From Actinomycetes bacterium (GTDB lineage Bacteria > Actinomycetota > Actinomycetes > Actinomycetales > Cellulomonadaceae), in contig JAJYCD010000009.1 of the NCBI GenBank assembly GCA_021778635.1, positions 1-63,013 of the forward strand: a stretch of 63,013 nucleotides of DNA, in the 5' to 3' direction. The notes beneath the pieces are model-generated. The model saw only the letters and a program-made list of their open reading frames with translations. It made no database searches and was not told the origin of the DNA. Position numbers and translations under genes: made by a program. The first letter of the stretch is position 1. Every line of letters starts with the position of its first letter. Of this stretch, positions 1 through 7,942 are shown piece by piece.

Positions 1-25
1 GCCCCCTATGCGATCACGGTGTGAT
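1..25 (-). repeat. inverted repeat copy A flanking the HEPN/MNT pair
   Basis: Read on the minus strand this 25-mer matches positions 1409-1433 at 23 of 25 bases (core CACACCGYGATCGCATAGG). It lies at the window edge, so its outer extent cannot be seen. Together with copy C it brackets the HEPN/nucleotidyltransferase genes in inverted orientation, as terminal repeats of a small inserted cassette would. It could instead be an unrelated dispersed palindromic repeat. Confidence 0.6.
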
Positions 26-73
26 AAGTGACGTAGTGGTTGCAGGTTGGCGGTGATCAGGTGCCTGAAGCTG

Positions 74-99
74 TCACACCCGGATCGCACAGGGAGCCC
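74..99 (+). repeat. diverged third copy B of the flanking repeat
   Basis: This stretch resembles copy C on the same strand (TCACACC, two swapped bases, GATCGCA, one substitution, then AGGG and GCCC with one inserted base). It lies between copy A and the HEPN gene and could pair with copy A in a long hairpin. The rest of positions 1-202 shows no convincing gene. Confidence 0.4.
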
Positions 100-202
100 G
101 GCCGGGAACCCGCGCGCACAGCGAGGCCGGCGTCGACGATGTCGAGCGCCAGCCCGGAGTACGCACACCCACTGGTACCGGGCCCGGGCGGTGACGTGGT
201 CG

Positions 203-601
203 TCAGGCCGTGCGGGCGCGAGCTTGCGTGACCAGCGCGGTGGCGTGGCGCAGCGCTCTCGTGCGGTCGTTGCCGTCGAGGATCTTGTAGCCGTAGTGGG
301 CGGCAGGCTTGAGTGCGACGAGCTCGCTGAGCCTCTTGCCCAGCTCCGCGTCGATGCGGGCGAGCAGTTCCGCGGCGGCTGCGTGGTCCGGTCCGGAGTA
401 GTACTCGCCGGTCGCTGTCATGCAGATGGCGTCGCCGGCGGCGATGCCTGCAAGGACCGCGATGCCGACGGTGACGTTGATCGTGGCGCCGTCCTCGCCG
501 GAAGCCAGATCGGCCACCTCCAGGTACTTCTCGGCCACGAGTCGACGGCTCCGCGCCTCGCCCCGCCCAGCCTCTCGCGTGCGCAGCTTCTTCGGTGTCA
601 T
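203..601 (-). CDS. HEPN-domain protein, probable partner of the adjacent nucleotidyltransferase
   Basis: This 132-aa all-helical protein resembles actinobacterial HEPN proteins: a basic N-terminus, a central helical pair around 'GPDHAAAAELL' and the recurrent 'LKPAAHYGYK' block. An R-x5-H arrangement ('RTRALRH') near the C-terminus is compatible with the HEPN RNase motif. Its ATG overlaps the stop of the upstream nucleotidyltransferase by 4 bases (ATGA, 598-601), so the two are translationally coupled. HEPN/MNT pairs are known toxin-antitoxin systems in which the HEPN protein is an RNase and the MNT protein neutralises it by AMPylation. Whether this pair works that way is inferred from gene order only. 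It could also be a housekeeping HEPN protein of unknown role. Confidence 0.75.
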   Translation of the reverse strand: MTPKKLRTREAGRGEARSRRLVAEKYLEVADLASGEDGATINVTVGIAVLAGIAAGDAICMTATGEYYSGPDHAAAAELLARIDAELGKRLSELVALKPAAHYGYKILDGNDRTRALRHATALVTQARARTA

Positions 602-1269
602 CGATCTTCCTTCGGTGAGGTCCTCGTGCGGGGCCGCCGTGGATGGCCTCTGACCTCGGAGAGCAATCGCGGCAGGTCTGCCCCGACCAGCGTCAGTGCG
701 TCATCGCGCCACGAGCCGATGACCGGTTCCTCGACGGCGACGAGGTCGGCCAGGTGGGTTCGTGTCACAGTCACGATCTCTAGCCGGTTTCCCGACCAGG
801 CCAGGACCTGGGCCGCCAGGTGGCGGGCCTGGTCGCCCCATGATGGGTCGTCGGTATCGGTGTCATCAGGCACGACCAGCAGCAGGTCGACGTCGCTGTC
901 GGGCCCCGACTGGCGGCGAGCAACCGAGCCGAACAGCGCTGCGCTCACGACGGGCGGCTGCAACTGTGCGGCCCCGTCCGTGAGGCGCCGGAGAAACTCC
1001 TGGCGCGCCCCGGCCGCAGCCAGCACCGCGGGAGCGAGCACGTGGTCCCTGTTGAGCCGGTACATGAAGCCATGGTTGGTGGCTTCGGCGAGGACGAGTC
1101 CATGCTCGACGAGGCGGTCCAGCACGACACCTAGACCTCGCCGTGTGCCACGCGGGGCTAGACGGTGGATCTGCGACTGCCCCAGCGCACCTTCGGTCCC
1201 GGCGAGCACGGTCAGCGCCGCCGAGTCCACGCTCGGGATCAGCGACTGCAGCGGTGCGGTGAGGTCCAT
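598..1269 (-). CDS. winged-helix/MNT-type nucleotidyltransferase, probable antitoxin
   Basis: This 223-aa protein has two parts. Residues 1-85 look like a winged-helix DNA-binding domain ('LGQSQIHRLAPRGTRRGLG', then 'GLVLAEATNHGFMYRLNRDH'). After it comes a minimal nucleotidyltransferase with the diagnostic 'GSVARRQSGPDSDVDLLLV' (GSxAR-x6-DxD). The start chosen is the ATG directly before 'DLTAPLQ'. The open frame continues upstream, but that part is low-complexity Arg-rich sequence with no family resemblance. It is first in a two-gene unit with the HEPN protein (4-base overlap). The fused winged helix suggests DNA-binding autoregulation, which is an inference. Confidence 0.8.
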   Translation of the reverse strand: MDLTAPLQSLIPSVDSAALTVLAGTEGALGQSQIHRLAPRGTRRGLGVVLDRLVEHGLVLAEATNHGFMYRLNRDHVLAPAVLAAAGARQEFLRRLTDGAAQLQPPVVSAALFGSVARRQSGPDSDVDLLLVVPDDTDTDDPSWGDQARHLAAQVLAWSGNRLEIVTVTRTHLADLVAVEEPVIGSWRDDALTLVGADLPRLLSEVRGHPRRPRTRTSPKEDR

Positions 1270-1408
1270 ACAGCCATCATGCCGGTGCAGTGCCAGTTTG
1301 GCAATGAGGCGCCAGACTGGCAAAATAATTCCACCTATCACTGCGTCCGTCCCTGGACGTGATCGCCCCGGACGCCGCTCATCGCTGACCTTCGGCACAG
1401 GAGTTGCC

Positions 1409-1433
1409 ATCACACCGCGATCGCATAGGGGCC
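1409..1433 (+). repeat. inverted repeat copy C, overlapping the hydrolase stop codon
   Basis: This is the partner of copy A (23/25 identical, opposite orientation). It contains the stop codon and last residues of the hydrolase gene encoded at 1410-2405. The hydrolase therefore appears to have acquired a new 3' end from the repeat-bounded segment. Confidence 0.6.
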
Positions 1434-2405
1434 CGGCGCGGCCATCTTTGTTCGGATCCGAGCCTGTTGCGGAGGTCTCATTGCGATTCCATCGACAACG
1501 TCGACGCGCGGGTACCTGCCGTTGCCGCGCGTAGTGCGAGCACTGCTCCGGGACTCGACCGTTGCCCCGCACGCACCAGTTGAAGCGGGCGGGTAGGCCG
1601 CCGATGCCGGGGGCGGGGCGACGACTCGCACGGCTCGCGCGACGAGGTCGGGGTGGCGCAGGTGGATGTTGTGCGACCGGTCGCCGGTGCGCCACAGCTC
1701 GGCGCTGAGCTCGTCGGCGGTGGTCTGCTGCCACTCGATCCAGGTTGGTCCGTAGGCGTTGCTGGCCAGCACGATCGACTGCACCTCGGGAGGGGTGAGG
1801 ACCTCGCGCGCCTCACGCGCGATGCTGGGCACGGCGCGGAGCTCCTGGGCTCCGCCTCCGCGTGCCGCGTCGGCCACGGCGTGACGCCAGGCGTGGCGCG
1901 CACTCGGCGGCATCGCTCGTGCGGCGGCGCGGTGCTCCGGGTACAGAGGGTGCAGGCCCGTGCGGAGCAGCAGCGTCGGGACGCCTGTGGGCGCGAGCAG
2001 GCGCATCAGGTCGAGGACGGCGGCGGAGGCGTGCATACCGGCGCTGACGGCCCGCAGCTCCCCGGCTTGGGGCGGAGTGGGGTCGAGAAGGACCAGACCG
2101 CTGACGCGTTCGGGCTGCTCGCCGGCCCACGCGCGGGCGAGCAGACCGCCGAAAGAGTGGCCGACCAGGACGAGCGGGCCTGGCAGATCGGTCAGCGCTG
2201 CGGTGAGGGTCCGCAGCCGGCCGGCGAGCGTGAGGCTTTCGGGGTCCGTCCCCGTGCGGCCAGGAACCACGACCGCGAACGTGCCGACGAGCTCGGCACA
2301 CACCATGGCCCAGGAGAGCGGTGTGTCGCCGGCGCCGTGTAGCAGCACGACGGTCGGTGGGGAGTCTGCCGCGCTCGGCATGGCCCCGACGAGGGACGAC
2401 ACCAT
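1410..2405 (-). CDS. alpha/beta-fold hydrolase with an anomalous C-terminal tail
   Basis: This 331-aa protein has the alpha/beta hydrolase fold: an HG oxyanion loop near residue 23, nucleophile elbow 'GHSFGG' (Ser84) and a C-terminal catalytic His near residue 245 ('GDRSHNIHL'). A normal family member would end soon after 'LVARAVRVVA' (about residue 263). Here about 68 further residues of low-complexity sequence follow and the stop lies inside repeat copy C, so the original 3' end was probably lost at an insertion junction. It follows the DUF3237 gene by 12 bases and is probably co-transcribed with it. The substrate cannot be deduced. The start is the ATG nearest that upstream gene, and a second ATG eight codons in is possible. 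Confidence 0.8.
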   Translation of the reverse strand: MVSSLVGAMPSAADSPPTVVLLHGAGDTPLSWAMVCAELVGTFAVVVPGRTGTDPESLTLAGRLRTLTAALTDLPGPLVLVGHSFGGLLARAWAGEQPERVSGLVLLDPTPPQAGELRAVSAGMHASAAVLDLMRLLAPTGVPTLLLRTGLHPLYPEHRAAARAMPPSARHAWRHAVADAARGGGAQELRAVPSIAREAREVLTPPEVQSIVLASNAYGPTWIEWQQTTADELSAELWRTGDRSHNIHLRHPDLVARAVRVVAPPPASAAYPPASTGACGATVESRSSARTTRGNGRYPRVDVVDGIAMRPPQQARIRTKMAAPGPYAIAV

Positions 2406-2417
2406 GATCTGCGGTGC

Positions 2418-2888
2418 CTACGCCGTCGGCGTCGTTGTGTGGGCGACCTCGAACACGCGGTACTCGGCCCCACCGGGCACCAACCTGCCCTCGGCGACCG
2501 TGACGATGCGGGTCAGCCACGCGTACCGGTCGTCGCCGGTCTCGAACTGCGGCTGGACGACGTAGTACATGTCGCCGAAGCCGGCAGCCTGTCCCTGTGC
2601 CAGCGCGGCCCCGACCTGCGCGGTGACTCGGGCGATCCCGCGGTAGGCGAGGTAGACAGCCGCGCCGTCGTCGGTCCGTAGGGTCAGGCGTCCGTCGACG
2701 TGCCCCGTGCCGGCGCCGTCGAGCAGCAGCCAGTCACCGCCGGACGGCAGGATCGTCCCGGACAAGCGCGGCCCCTCGACGGTCCCTCCCGTGCACGCGC
2801 CGACGAAGCGCCGTCCGAGCGCGCCTGGACCCGTGTCGACAGGTGGGTCCACGGTGGGACGCAGGGTCATCAGCGGTACGAGCTCCAT
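2418..2888 (-). CDS. DUF3237 family protein
   Basis: This 156-aa protein begins 'MELVPLMTLRPTVDPPVDTG', typical of DUF3237, a family of small beta-barrel proteins of unknown function often found beside hydrolases and dehydrogenases. Family features include 'GGTVEGPRLSGTILPSGGDW' and 'TDDGAAVYLAYRG'. The ATG at 2888 is preferred over one four codons upstream because GGAGG sits six bases before it. It is the first gene of a likely two-gene unit with the hydrolase, which suggests both act on the same unknown metabolite. Confidence 0.85.
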   Translation of the reverse strand: MELVPLMTLRPTVDPPVDTGPGALGRRFVGACTGGTVEGPRLSGTILPSGGDWLLLDGAGTGHVDGRLTLRTDDGAAVYLAYRGIARVTAQVGAALAQGQAAGFGDMYYVVQPQFETGDDRYAWLTRIVTVAEGRLVPGGAEYRVFEVAHTTTPTA

Positions 2889-3021
2889 CGTGTCCTCCAT
2901 GGTGGAATCCCGGCACGGCAGGTCCCGGGCGGGACCTGGCCGGCCGAGCGCGGCTCACGCCGCCGGTCCGGTTCTGAGGTGGGCAGGTTCCTGCGCAATG
3001 CGGTGCTTGCCCGCCGCCTGG

Positions 3022-3669
3022 TCAGCGCAGCAGCGTGCGCACCAGCCAGCGGTCGACGGCAGCGAGGAGGCGGACGGCCCGAGGCATGGCGATGGCGAGC
3101 AGCACGGCGAGCGCGGTCGTCGCGATCACGGCGGGCTCACCGTCGACGACCCAGGTGCCGACGGTGACGGCCCGCGTGGGCAGGAGCCACGCCCAGACCT
3201 GCGAGGTCAGTCCTGCGGCCACGACCGCCCAGCCCGTGAACGTGACGGTGGCGTTGACGATGCCGAGCGGGAGGAGCACGACGGCGTAGAGGCACGAGAG
3301 CCAGGCGCGCCCGTCGGCCAGCAGTCGGAGCCAGCCGGTCGCGGTGCGAGGCAGGGGCACGGGCGCGACCGGGGCAGCACCGAGAAGCATGCGAGTCCTG
3401 GCGTGCTCGGCGCGCGCGGCCAGGAGCGAACCGGCCAACGTCACGACGAGCAGTGGCACGCCGAGCAGTGCGAGCGGCATCAGTCCGATCGAGGAAGCGA
3501 GGAGGGCGACCACGAGGGTGCCCCACAGCATGCCGACGGGAAGGTCGAGCAGCAGGTGGGCGCTTGCCAACCACGTGCACCGGGACCATGGGCTCCACGA
3601 GTCGGTGCGGGCGTCGGGAGCTGATGTGCTGGCGCTCGGCGGGACGAGCGGGGCGGCGGTGACGGACAT
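3022..3669 (-). CDS. sensor-domain membrane protein (PF13796-like) without a kinase
   Basis: This 215-aa protein has several hydrophobic segments: an N-terminal pair around residues 30-80 ('LLDLPVGMLWGTLVVALLAS', 'LALLGVPLLVVTLAGSLLAA'), a central pair and a C-terminal segment. The layout matches the 'putative sensor' domain that normally precedes NarL-system histidine kinases in actinobacteria, but here it stands alone. GGAG precedes the ATG. It is the last of three membrane-protein genes on this strand (unknown, CPBP protease, sensor) downstream of one copy of the 14-bp motif. It may be a membrane input module or accessory protein for the nearby kinases, which is inferred from position only. 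Confidence 0.75.
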   Translation of the reverse strand: MSVTAAPLVPPSASTSAPDARTDSWSPWSRCTWLASAHLLLDLPVGMLWGTLVVALLASSIGLMPLALLGVPLLVVTLAGSLLAARAEHARTRMLLGAAPVAPVPLPRTATGWLRLLADGRAWLSCLYAVVLLPLGIVNATVTFTGWAVVAAGLTSQVWAWLLPTRAVTVGTWVVDGEPAVIATTALAVLLAIAMPRAVRLLAAVDRWLVRTLLR

Positions 3670-3698
3670 GTGATCTCCGGGGTGAGGTCGTGGGCGGG

Positions 3699-4436
3699 TC
3701 AGGCGGTGCGGCGAAGGCCGCGCACGGCGAGCAGCCCGATGACGGACAGGGCGACGTCGTGGCCGACGAGCACTGCCCAGAGGGCGCCACCGTGCAGGCC
3801 GGTCGTGTGCAGCAGCAGGTCGCTGCCGAAGTGGATGGCCGCGAGGGCCCAGACCGCGCCGGTCCGTTGGCGCAGGATCGCGTAGCCGAAGCCGCCGGCC
3901 GCCGCACCCACGGCCTGGGCCGCGGTGACGGCGGCGTTGGCGCCGAACGCCACGTTCCCCAGGTGTGCGGCTCCGAACAGCACTGCCGTGAGCGCAGCAG
4001 CCCGCACCGGGCCGAGCGGCAGTGCCGAACGGAGCATGACTCCCCGGAACCACAGCTCCTCGTAGAGCCCGGTGGCCAGGTAGCCGACGACGAGCGCAGG
4101 GAGCGTGGCCAGGTCCGGCGCCCAGCCCCACGCGAGCGGCACGAGGGCAACGACTGCAGGAGCCACCAGCAAGGACGTCCGTCGCCAGGTGGCAGGTCCG
4201 CCGGCGCCCACCCGGCGCCAGCCGATGCGACGAACGACGACCAGGGCCATCGCGAGAAGCGCCAGCACGACGGGAAGACGGCGCAGCAGCGGGTCGGAAC
4301 CCGGTGCCACGAGCTCGACGACCAGCGCGCCGACGAGCGTCACGCCGACAGATGCACCGGTGAGGGCGAGCGACGTCCTGACAGGGTGTCGTCGGCCGAG
4401 GAGCGGGGCTGGTGAGTGCGGCGCGAGCGTGGTCAT
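3699..4436 (-). CDS. CPBP family intramembrane metalloprotease
   Basis: This 245-aa polytopic protein carries the CPBP/Abi signature motifs: 'YEELWFRGV' (EExxxR, metal-binding glutamates), 'FGAAHLGN' (FxxxH) and a later His-containing helix ('AIHFGSDLL'). Such proteins are membrane-embedded type II CAAX-like proteases, often linked to peptide maturation or bacteriocin self-immunity. The ATG before 'TTLAPHS' is chosen because the upstream in-frame extension is Pro/Ser repeat sequence overlapping the next gene in another frame. It lies 29 bases before the sensor-domain gene and 25 bases after the upstream membrane protein, so all three probably form one transcript. Confidence 0.88.
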   Translation of the reverse strand: MTTLAPHSPAPLLGRRHPVRTSLALTGASVGVTLVGALVVELVAPGSDPLLRRLPVVLALLAMALVVVRRIGWRRVGAGGPATWRRTSLLVAPAVVALVPLAWGWAPDLATLPALVVGYLATGLYEELWFRGVMLRSALPLGPVRAAALTAVLFGAAHLGNVAFGANAAVTAAQAVGAAAGGFGYAILRQRTGAVWALAAIHFGSDLLLHTTGLHGGALWAVLVGHDVALSVIGLLAVRGLRRTA

Positions 4437-4461
4437 GGGGTTCTCCCGAGTTCTCGGTCGG

Positions 4462-4974
4462 TCAGGCGACGGCGGGGGCGGGCTGGGTCTGGATGCGGCG
4501 GGCACGCAGGGCGAGGGCGACGGTGCGGGCGAGGACCATGCCCAAGGCCATGACGACCAGGGCTGCGGTCCAGGCGTCGGCGCCGGTGATGGCGTGATCC
4601 ATGGAGAAGGTGCCGACTGCGCGTGCACCGGTGCCGTTGGCCCACTCGGCGAACACGATGCGTCCGCCGATCATCACGAGCCAGAGCGAGGCGAAGCCCG
4701 CGCCGGCGGTGGCGACGAGTCGCCCGTCGCGATGGCTCAGCCGGGTCACGGCGCTGGCGGCGAGCCCGAAGAGGACGCCGATGACGCCGAGTGCCACGAC
4801 GAGGTCGAGGTCGTTGCCCGCGGTCGGGAGCGGGAACAGGAAGTATCCGCCGGCGACGACGACGAGCACGATCGGGACGAGGTAGGTGGCGCGGGTGATC
4901 TCGCGTGTGCCGACGTTGCGCAGCAACGCCCACGCGAGGAGGGCGATCGACAGGATCCACTGGGTGGTGCTCAT
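4462..4974 (-). CDS. polytopic membrane protein of unknown function
   Basis: This 170-aa protein has about five hydrophobic helices ('WILSIALLAWALL', 'YLVPIVLVVVAGGYFL', 'LVVALGVIGVLFGLAASAV', 'FASLWLVMIGGRIVF', 'AALVVMALGMVLARTVALAL'). It loosely recalls small CcdC/DUF1453-like membrane proteins, but I do not recognise it securely. The start ATG has an AAGGGAG ribosome site. It heads the three-gene membrane operon running to 3022. A copy of the 14-bp motif (5081-5094) lies about 107 bases upstream of its start. Confidence 0.7.
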   Translation of the reverse strand: MSTTQWILSIALLAWALLRNVGTREITRATYLVPIVLVVVAGGYFLFPLPTAGNDLDLVVALGVIGVLFGLAASAVTRLSHRDGRLVATAGAGFASLWLVMIGGRIVFAEWANGTGARAVGTFSMDHAITGADAWTAALVVMALGMVLARTVALALRARRIQTQPAPAVA

Positions 4975-5080
4975 CGGGAGCTCCCTTCTTCTGGGTGCTC
5001 CGAGCGTCCCGCCGGGCGAGGGTGGCGCACGTCGGCGGGACGGTCTGCCCGCCCCGGGATCAACGGCCGTCGACGACCTC

Positions 5081-5094
5081 GGCCGGATGACGTA
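5081..5094 (+). promoter_or_regulatory. 14-bp shared motif, copy 1 (GGCCGGATGACGTA)
   Basis: One of four copies of GGCCGRATGACGTR in the first 18 kb. It lies between the membrane-protein operon (start at 4974, minus strand) and the end of kinase gene 1. It is the only copy whose orientation points away from the gene it would control. It is proposed as an operator for one or both NarL-type regulators encoded nearby (inference). Confidence 0.5.
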
Positions 5095-5181
5095 GAGCAG
5101 GCCGCGCGGTGACGTGCGCGGCACCGGGCTCGGGTGAGCGACGCTCGGCGCGCGTCCTGGCTGCGCCCAGTTCGGACCGGG

Positions 5182-6834
5182 TCAGCAGTGCGCGGGGACG
5201 TTCACGTGCACCTGGGTCCCACTGCCCGGTGCCGATTCGATCCGCATGCTGCCGCCCAGGCTCCGGGCACGATCCCGCATGGTTCCGAGCCCGAGGTGGC
5301 CGGGGTGCTCGACCGCCGGGTCGAAGCCGAGGCCGTCGTCGTCGACGAGCAGGTCCACGCCTGCGGGGCCCACGCTGAGCCGGACGCCTATCCGGGAGGG
5401 GTGGGCATGCTTGAGCGCGTTGTGCATCGCCTCCAGGGCGATGCGGTACAGGTGCTCCTCGGCATCGGCCGAGAGGGGCAGTCGCGTCGTCGGTGCGTTC
5501 ACGGGGATCGCGACCTGCTCGCGCGCGGCCATCGCGGCCGCCTGCTTCGTCAGTGCCGAGCCGAGTCCCTCCTCGGCCAGCGCGTCCGGGCGGAGCTCGA
5601 AGATCAGCGCTCGCATCTCCGCGAGCGCCCCGCGCGTGAGCTCCTGCAGCCGGTGGACCTCGGCACGGGCAAGGTCGGCGCCGGGGCCCAGGGGCTCGAG
5701 CCGGCGCTCGGCCGTGCGCGCGTGCAGCGTCATCGAGAACAGGGCCTGGCTCACCGAGTCGTGCAGCTCGCGCGCGAGCCGTTGCCGCTCGGCCGTGCCG
5801 GCGGCTCGCGTCTCCTCGGCGAACAGGAAGGAGTTCTCGACGGCGAGCGCCGCCTGGTCGGCCATCGCGCGCAGGTAGTCCTCGTCATCGGCGGAGACGC
5901 GTGCGCCGGCCGGAAGGTGGACGTGCAGCTCGCCGAAGAACACCCGGCCCGACACCAGAGGTAGCGCGACGAGGTCATCCCAGTCGGGGGTCGGGCGTGA
6001 CCAGTACGGGTGCACCGGCTCGAATCGGGGATCGATCAGTGCTGTCGACCTCGCGTCCCGCCGCAGCTCGACGGGCCTCACGTCGTCGGCGCCGCGCCGG
6101 TCGTCCCCCGCCGCCTCGTACAGCTGCCTGAAGGCATCCGCGTACCCGGAGCCGAAGCCAGGGTCAGCGACGACCGTGAGGACGTCGTCCAGCGGACCCG
6201 GTCGGTCCTGCCAGACCACGATGCTCACCGCTGCAGCGCTCGTGGTCCGCATGATCTGCTCACGGATCGTGGTCAGCGTCGAGGGAAGTGGCTGGTCGAC
6301 GGTCATCGCGCTCGACACCGACGTGAACGCGCGGATCCGTGCCTCCAGGCGCTCGGTCGACAGCACCCGGTCGGTCGCGTCCGTGACGACGTCGAGCACC
6401 CCGACGATCTCGCCGTCCTCGAAGAGCGGCGCGAACACCACGTCCCAGTACGTCGTCAGGCCCGGGATGGTGATGCGTTGCGCTGCCTGCCGGACGACCT
6501 GCCCGCCCCGCACGGCGGCGAACAACTCGGCGACGGCCTCCTCGTTGCCCGGGATCAGGTCGTTGAGGTGGCGACCGGGTGCGGTGTAGTCGGGCCCGGC
6601 GCCGAAGTACAGCTCGTAGAAGCCGACCCAGGTGCGATTGCACCGCTCCAGGCGGCCCTCGAGGTCGAACACCGCCAGCCCGAACGGCACCCGGTCGAAG
6701 AACAGGTCGACCATCTGACGCTCGATCGGCTCCCTTGAAGCAACGACCCGCTCGAGCTCGGGCTCGGTCGGCATCGACGTGCTGCGCAGGGGGGAGGGGC
6801 GCACCTGGCCGACATCAGGGGAGGGCACGCTCAT
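5182..6834 (-). CDS. PAS-GAF sensor histidine kinase, module 1
   Basis: This 550-aa soluble kinase has no membrane segments. A PAS domain spans about residues 38-160 ('FGLAVFDLEGRLERCNRTWV'), a GAF-like domain about 180-345, then a HisKA_3 dimerisation domain with phospho-acceptor His358 in 'RELHDSVSQALFSM'. The HATPase domain has an N-box near 468 ('EAMHNALKH') and a G-box 'DDDGLGFDP'. Its ATG overlaps the stop of the response regulator by 4 bases (ATGA), so they are a coupled cytoplasmic two-component pair. The ligand is unknown; PAS plus GAF is compatible with haem, flavin or redox sensing. A clear paralogue lies at 15196-16803, so the module is duplicated. Confidence 0.92.
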   Translation of the reverse strand: MSVPSPDVGQVRPSPLRSTSMPTEPELERVVASREPIERQMVDLFFDRVPFGLAVFDLEGRLERCNRTWVGFYELYFGAGPDYTAPGRHLNDLIPGNEEAVAELFAAVRGGQVVRQAAQRITIPGLTTYWDVVFAPLFEDGEIVGVLDVVTDATDRVLSTERLEARIRAFTSVSSAMTVDQPLPSTLTTIREQIMRTTSAAAVSIVVWQDRPGPLDDVLTVVADPGFGSGYADAFRQLYEAAGDDRRGADDVRPVELRRDARSTALIDPRFEPVHPYWSRPTPDWDDLVALPLVSGRVFFGELHVHLPAGARVSADDEDYLRAMADQAALAVENSFLFAEETRAAGTAERQRLARELHDSVSQALFSMTLHARTAERRLEPLGPGADLARAEVHRLQELTRGALAEMRALIFELRPDALAEEGLGSALTKQAAAMAAREQVAIPVNAPTTRLPLSADAEEHLYRIALEAMHNALKHAHPSRIGVRLSVGPAGVDLLVDDDGLGFDPAVEHPGHLGLGTMRDRARSLGGSMRIESAPGSGTQVHVNVPAHC

Positions 6835-7517
6835 CGCGTCGTGCCCTCTGGGTCCACCAGGCCCTCGCGGACAGCCCACATCGCTGCCTGGGTCCGCGAG
6901 GCGAGCCCGAGCTTGGTGAGGATGTTGGACACGTGCGTGCGCGCGGTGCGCTCCGCGACCCCGAGGCGCCGCCCGATCTCGCGGTTCGTCCGACCCTCGG
7001 CGACGAGGGTGACGACCTCGAGCTCGCGCGGGGTCAGCGATGCTGTCGACGACGCAGGGGTGCGCATCGACATCGCGAGCGCCGTTGCCACGGCCGGGTC
7101 CAGCCGGATCTGGCCGGCGACGGCGCCGCGGATCGCGTCGACCACGTCGGCCGCGTCGGCGTCCTTGAGCAGGTAGCCGGTCGCGCCCGCCTCGAGCGCC
7201 GCGCGGATCCTTGCCTCCTCGACGAACGAGGTCACCGCGATCACGTCGATCTCGGGCCAACGGTCCTTGATCCGACCGGTGGCTTCGACCCCGTCCAGCC
7301 GGGGCATCTGCATGTCCATCAGGACCACGTCCGGGACCTGGTCCTGACGGGCGAGCGCGTCGATCCGCGCGAGCGCCTCGAGGCCGTCCGCGGCCTCCGC
7401 GACGACCGAGATCCCCGGTTCGGTGTCGAGGTAGGACCTCAGGCCCGTGCGGACGATCGCGTGGTCGTCGACCAGCACCACGGTGATCACGTCATTGCCG
7501 TGCTGCACCTCGGCCAT
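6831..7517 (-). CDS. NarL/FixJ-type response regulator, module 1
   Basis: This 228-aa regulator has a receiver domain at residues 11-130 (acidic pair 'VDDH', phospho-acceptor Asp68 in 'VLMDMQMP', Lys in 'YLLKDA') and a LuxR-type helix-turn-helix at about 165-225 ('LTPRELEVVTLVAEGRTNRE', 'RTHVSNILTKLGLASRTQA'). The ATG at 7517 is preferred over one 12 codons upstream because a GGGTGAGG ribosome site precedes it and it clears the stop of the receiver gene by five bases. The order is receiver, regulator, kinase on one transcript. Its DNA-binding helix nearly matches that of the module 2 regulator, so both may bind the same sites. Confidence 0.92.
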   Translation of the reverse strand: MAEVQHGNDVITVVLVDDHAIVRTGLRSYLDTEPGISVVAEAADGLEALARIDALARQDQVPDVVLMDMQMPRLDGVEATGRIKDRWPEIDVIAVTSFVEEARIRAALEAGATGYLLKDADAADVVDAIRGAVAGQIRLDPAVATALAMSMRTPASSTASLTPRELEVVTLVAEGRTNREIGRRLGVAERTARTHVSNILTKLGLASRTQAAMWAVREGLVDPEGTTR

Positions 7518-7522
7518 CTGCC

Positions 7523-7942
7523 TCACCCTTCGTCGTCCAGTGACGCCGAGCAAGGAACATTATCGTGCGACCGACCTGGGCCCGCCGCGCGGATCGTGGC
7601 GACGAGCGTGTCGGCATCGCCGTCCTTCTCGACGAAGGCGACGGCCCCGGCACCGCGCGCGATCTTGCCGACCGAAGCCCGCAGGCCGACGGCGACCACC
7701 GGCATCATCGACGCCAGATGTGACACCAGTCGCAGCCCGACCCCGTCACCGCCCGGCACGTCGACGACGGCCACGTCGGCAGCCGCCCCCATCGCCGCGA
7801 GCCGCCACGCCTGATCCGCGTCGACGGCGATCGCGTTCACGGCCCCCACCTCGTCGAGCAGGTGCACGAGAGAGGCCCGCACGCGAGGGTCGTCGTCCAC
7901 GACGAGGACGGCGAGAGGCGGAGCGACGCCCGCACCCGTCAC
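7523..7942 (-). CDS. stand-alone receiver-domain protein, module 1
   Basis: This 139-aa protein consists only of a CheY-like domain: acidic cluster 'VLVVDDDPRVRASL', candidate phospho-acceptor Asp61 ('VAVVDVPGGDG') and a C-terminal Lys in 'AFVEKDGDADTLVA'. There is no output domain. GTG at 7942 is the likely start. It overlaps the stop of a short upstream ORF (GTGA) and aligns with 'VTG' at the start of the module 2 homologue. It may act as a phosphate sink or a modulator of the kinase encoded two genes downstream (inference). Its paralogue at 14786-15169 sits on the other strand relative to its own module. Confidence 0.8.
   Translation of the reverse strand: MTGAGVAPPLAVLVVDDDPRVRASLVHLLDEVGAVNAIAVDADQAWRLAAMGAAADVAVVDVPGGDGVGLRLVSHLASMMPVVAVGLRASVGKIARGAGAVAFVEKDGDADTLVATIRAAGPGRSHDNVPCSASLDDEG

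Noticed and set aside
47..1534. A 495-codon plus-strand frame over the HEPN/MNT genes
   Set aside because: It is low-complexity sequence antisense to two recognisable domain proteins that overlap by ATGA; a shadow frame.
5182..7942. Module 1 as a DosS/DosR system
   Set aside because: The kinase has PAS then GAF and an H-box 'ELHDSVSQALF' unlike DosS, and the DosR-like boxes are 18 kb away. The 14-bp motif is a better candidate target.
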